A DNA stretch of 64,000 nucleotides from Lichenicola cladoniae. GTDB lineage: Bacteria > Pseudomonadota > Alphaproteobacteria > Acetobacterales > Acetobacteraceae. The position numbers were made by a program, and so were the translations under genes. Each line of letters starts with the position of its first letter. Position 1 is the first letter of the stretch. The DNA is taken from contig NZ_CP053708.1 in assembly GCF_013201075.1 (NCBI RefSeq), positions 2,857,501 to 2,921,500 on the forward strand. Direction: 5' to 3'. Shown here one piece after another: positions 63,668 to 64,000 of this stretch. The notes under the pieces were generated by a model. It was not told the DNA's origin, ran no database searches, and saw nothing but the letters and a program-made list of their open reading frames with translations.

Positions 63668-64000
63668 AACGCCCACACCGTTCGGCATCCGCCGCCCTGC
63701 TGCTCGGACTTCTGATGCTGCCCGCTGCGGCGATCGCGGCACCTCCCGACGGCTTCGATAGCCGCGTGGAAGCCCTGCGCCGCACCACCGGCATTCCCGG
63801 GCTCGCCGTCGCCATCGTCGAGAACGGCCAGACGACCTTCCTGCACGGCTATGGCGTGCAGGGCCTGGAGCATCTGCGGGCCATCGACGTGCACACGATC
63901 TTTCCGACCGGCTCGACCGGAAAAGCCGTTACCGTCGCCGCACTGGCAACACTCGTCGATGCCGGCAGGATCGGCTGGGACGACCGGGTGATCGATCGTC
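63664..64000 (+). CDS. Second exported serine hydrolase (start only; runs off window)
   Basis: GTG 63664 overlaps the transporter stop (GTGA). Signal peptide (MKRPHRSASAALLLGLLMLP, AAAIAAPPDG) followed by the penicillin-binding fold: GIPGLAVAIVENGQTTFLHG, and S-x-x-K in FPTGSTGKAVTVA. Only about 112 residues are visible. Probably a partner of the hydrolase at 59326. Confidence 0.85.
   Translation, partial: MKRPHRSASAALLLGLLMLPAAAIAAPPDGFDSRVEALRRTTGIPGLAVAIVENGQTTFLHGYGVQGLEHLRAIDVHTIFPTGSTGKAVTVAALATLVDAGRIGWDDRVIDR

Overview
The window is high-GC DNA from an alphaproteobacterium, probably Rhodospirillales/Acetobacteraceae-like. I infer this from codon use, the rplU-rpmA-obgE-proB order, and several genes typical of that group; no ribosomal RNA or species marker is present, so the assignment is tentative.

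Layout. (1) 1-11.8 kb, chromosomal: a GAF-PAS-GGDEF-EAL cyclic-di-GMP protein cut by the window edge, an RND efflux pump plus adaptor divergent from a TetR regulator with a palindromic operator between them, a decayed beta-hydroxyacid dehydrogenase, an MHS-type MFS transporter and two small unknown proteins. (2) 12.05-32.12 kb: a 20-kb integrative element in the 3' end of tRNA-Ser(CGA), bounded by an 18-bp direct repeat, with a tyrosine integrase next to the intact tRNA. It carries an L,D-transpeptidase-fold protein overlapping a gene for a secreted partner (toxin/immunity-like), two proteins with an RxxxxH (HEPN-like) motif, a ParG-like protein, an HTH protein, an XRE regulator, an intact and a decayed serine recombinase, and an HUH replication initiator split by an IS30-family element. 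It also carries a scaffold-like (DUF6651-type) protein and a long tail tape-measure protein, but no recognisable terminase, portal, capsid or tail tube. It is therefore a degenerate prophage or a phage satellite.

(3) 32.1-38.6 kb: tRNA-Ser, rplU-rpmA-terminator-obgE-proB, then a DUF5519 (luciferase-domain) gene with a decayed partial duplicate, a coiled-coil membrane protein, a decayed reading frame and a phytanoyl-CoA dioxygenase-type protein. (4) 38.9-49.1 kb: an eight-gene operon for leucine/branched-chain amino acid breakdown (branched-chain 2-oxoacid dehydrogenase E1a, E1b and E2, isovaleryl-CoA dehydrogenase, both methylcrotonyl-CoA carboxylase subunits, a MaoC hydratase and a CitE-like lyase) divergent from an Lrp/AsnC regulator. 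The usual 3-methylglutaconyl-CoA hydratase and HMG-CoA lyase are absent; MaoC and CitE stand in their place, as in the Mycobacterium tuberculosis Rv2495c-Rv2502c locus.

(5) 49.1-64 kb: a locus that looks dedicated to D-glutamate or D-amino-acid-containing peptides. It holds a TonB-dependent receptor, DgcN, a D-aminopeptidase-like hydrolase, an MFS transporter, a small ACT-like protein and a threonine aldolase in one operon. Next come an XRE-cupin regulator and glutamate dehydrogenase. On the other strand lie an exported serine hydrolase, DgcA epimerase, a POT-family peptide transporter and a second exported serine hydrolase. Similar TATCCT/AGGATA-type inverted repeats lie in the two main promoter regions and may be the operator of the XRE-cupin regulator.
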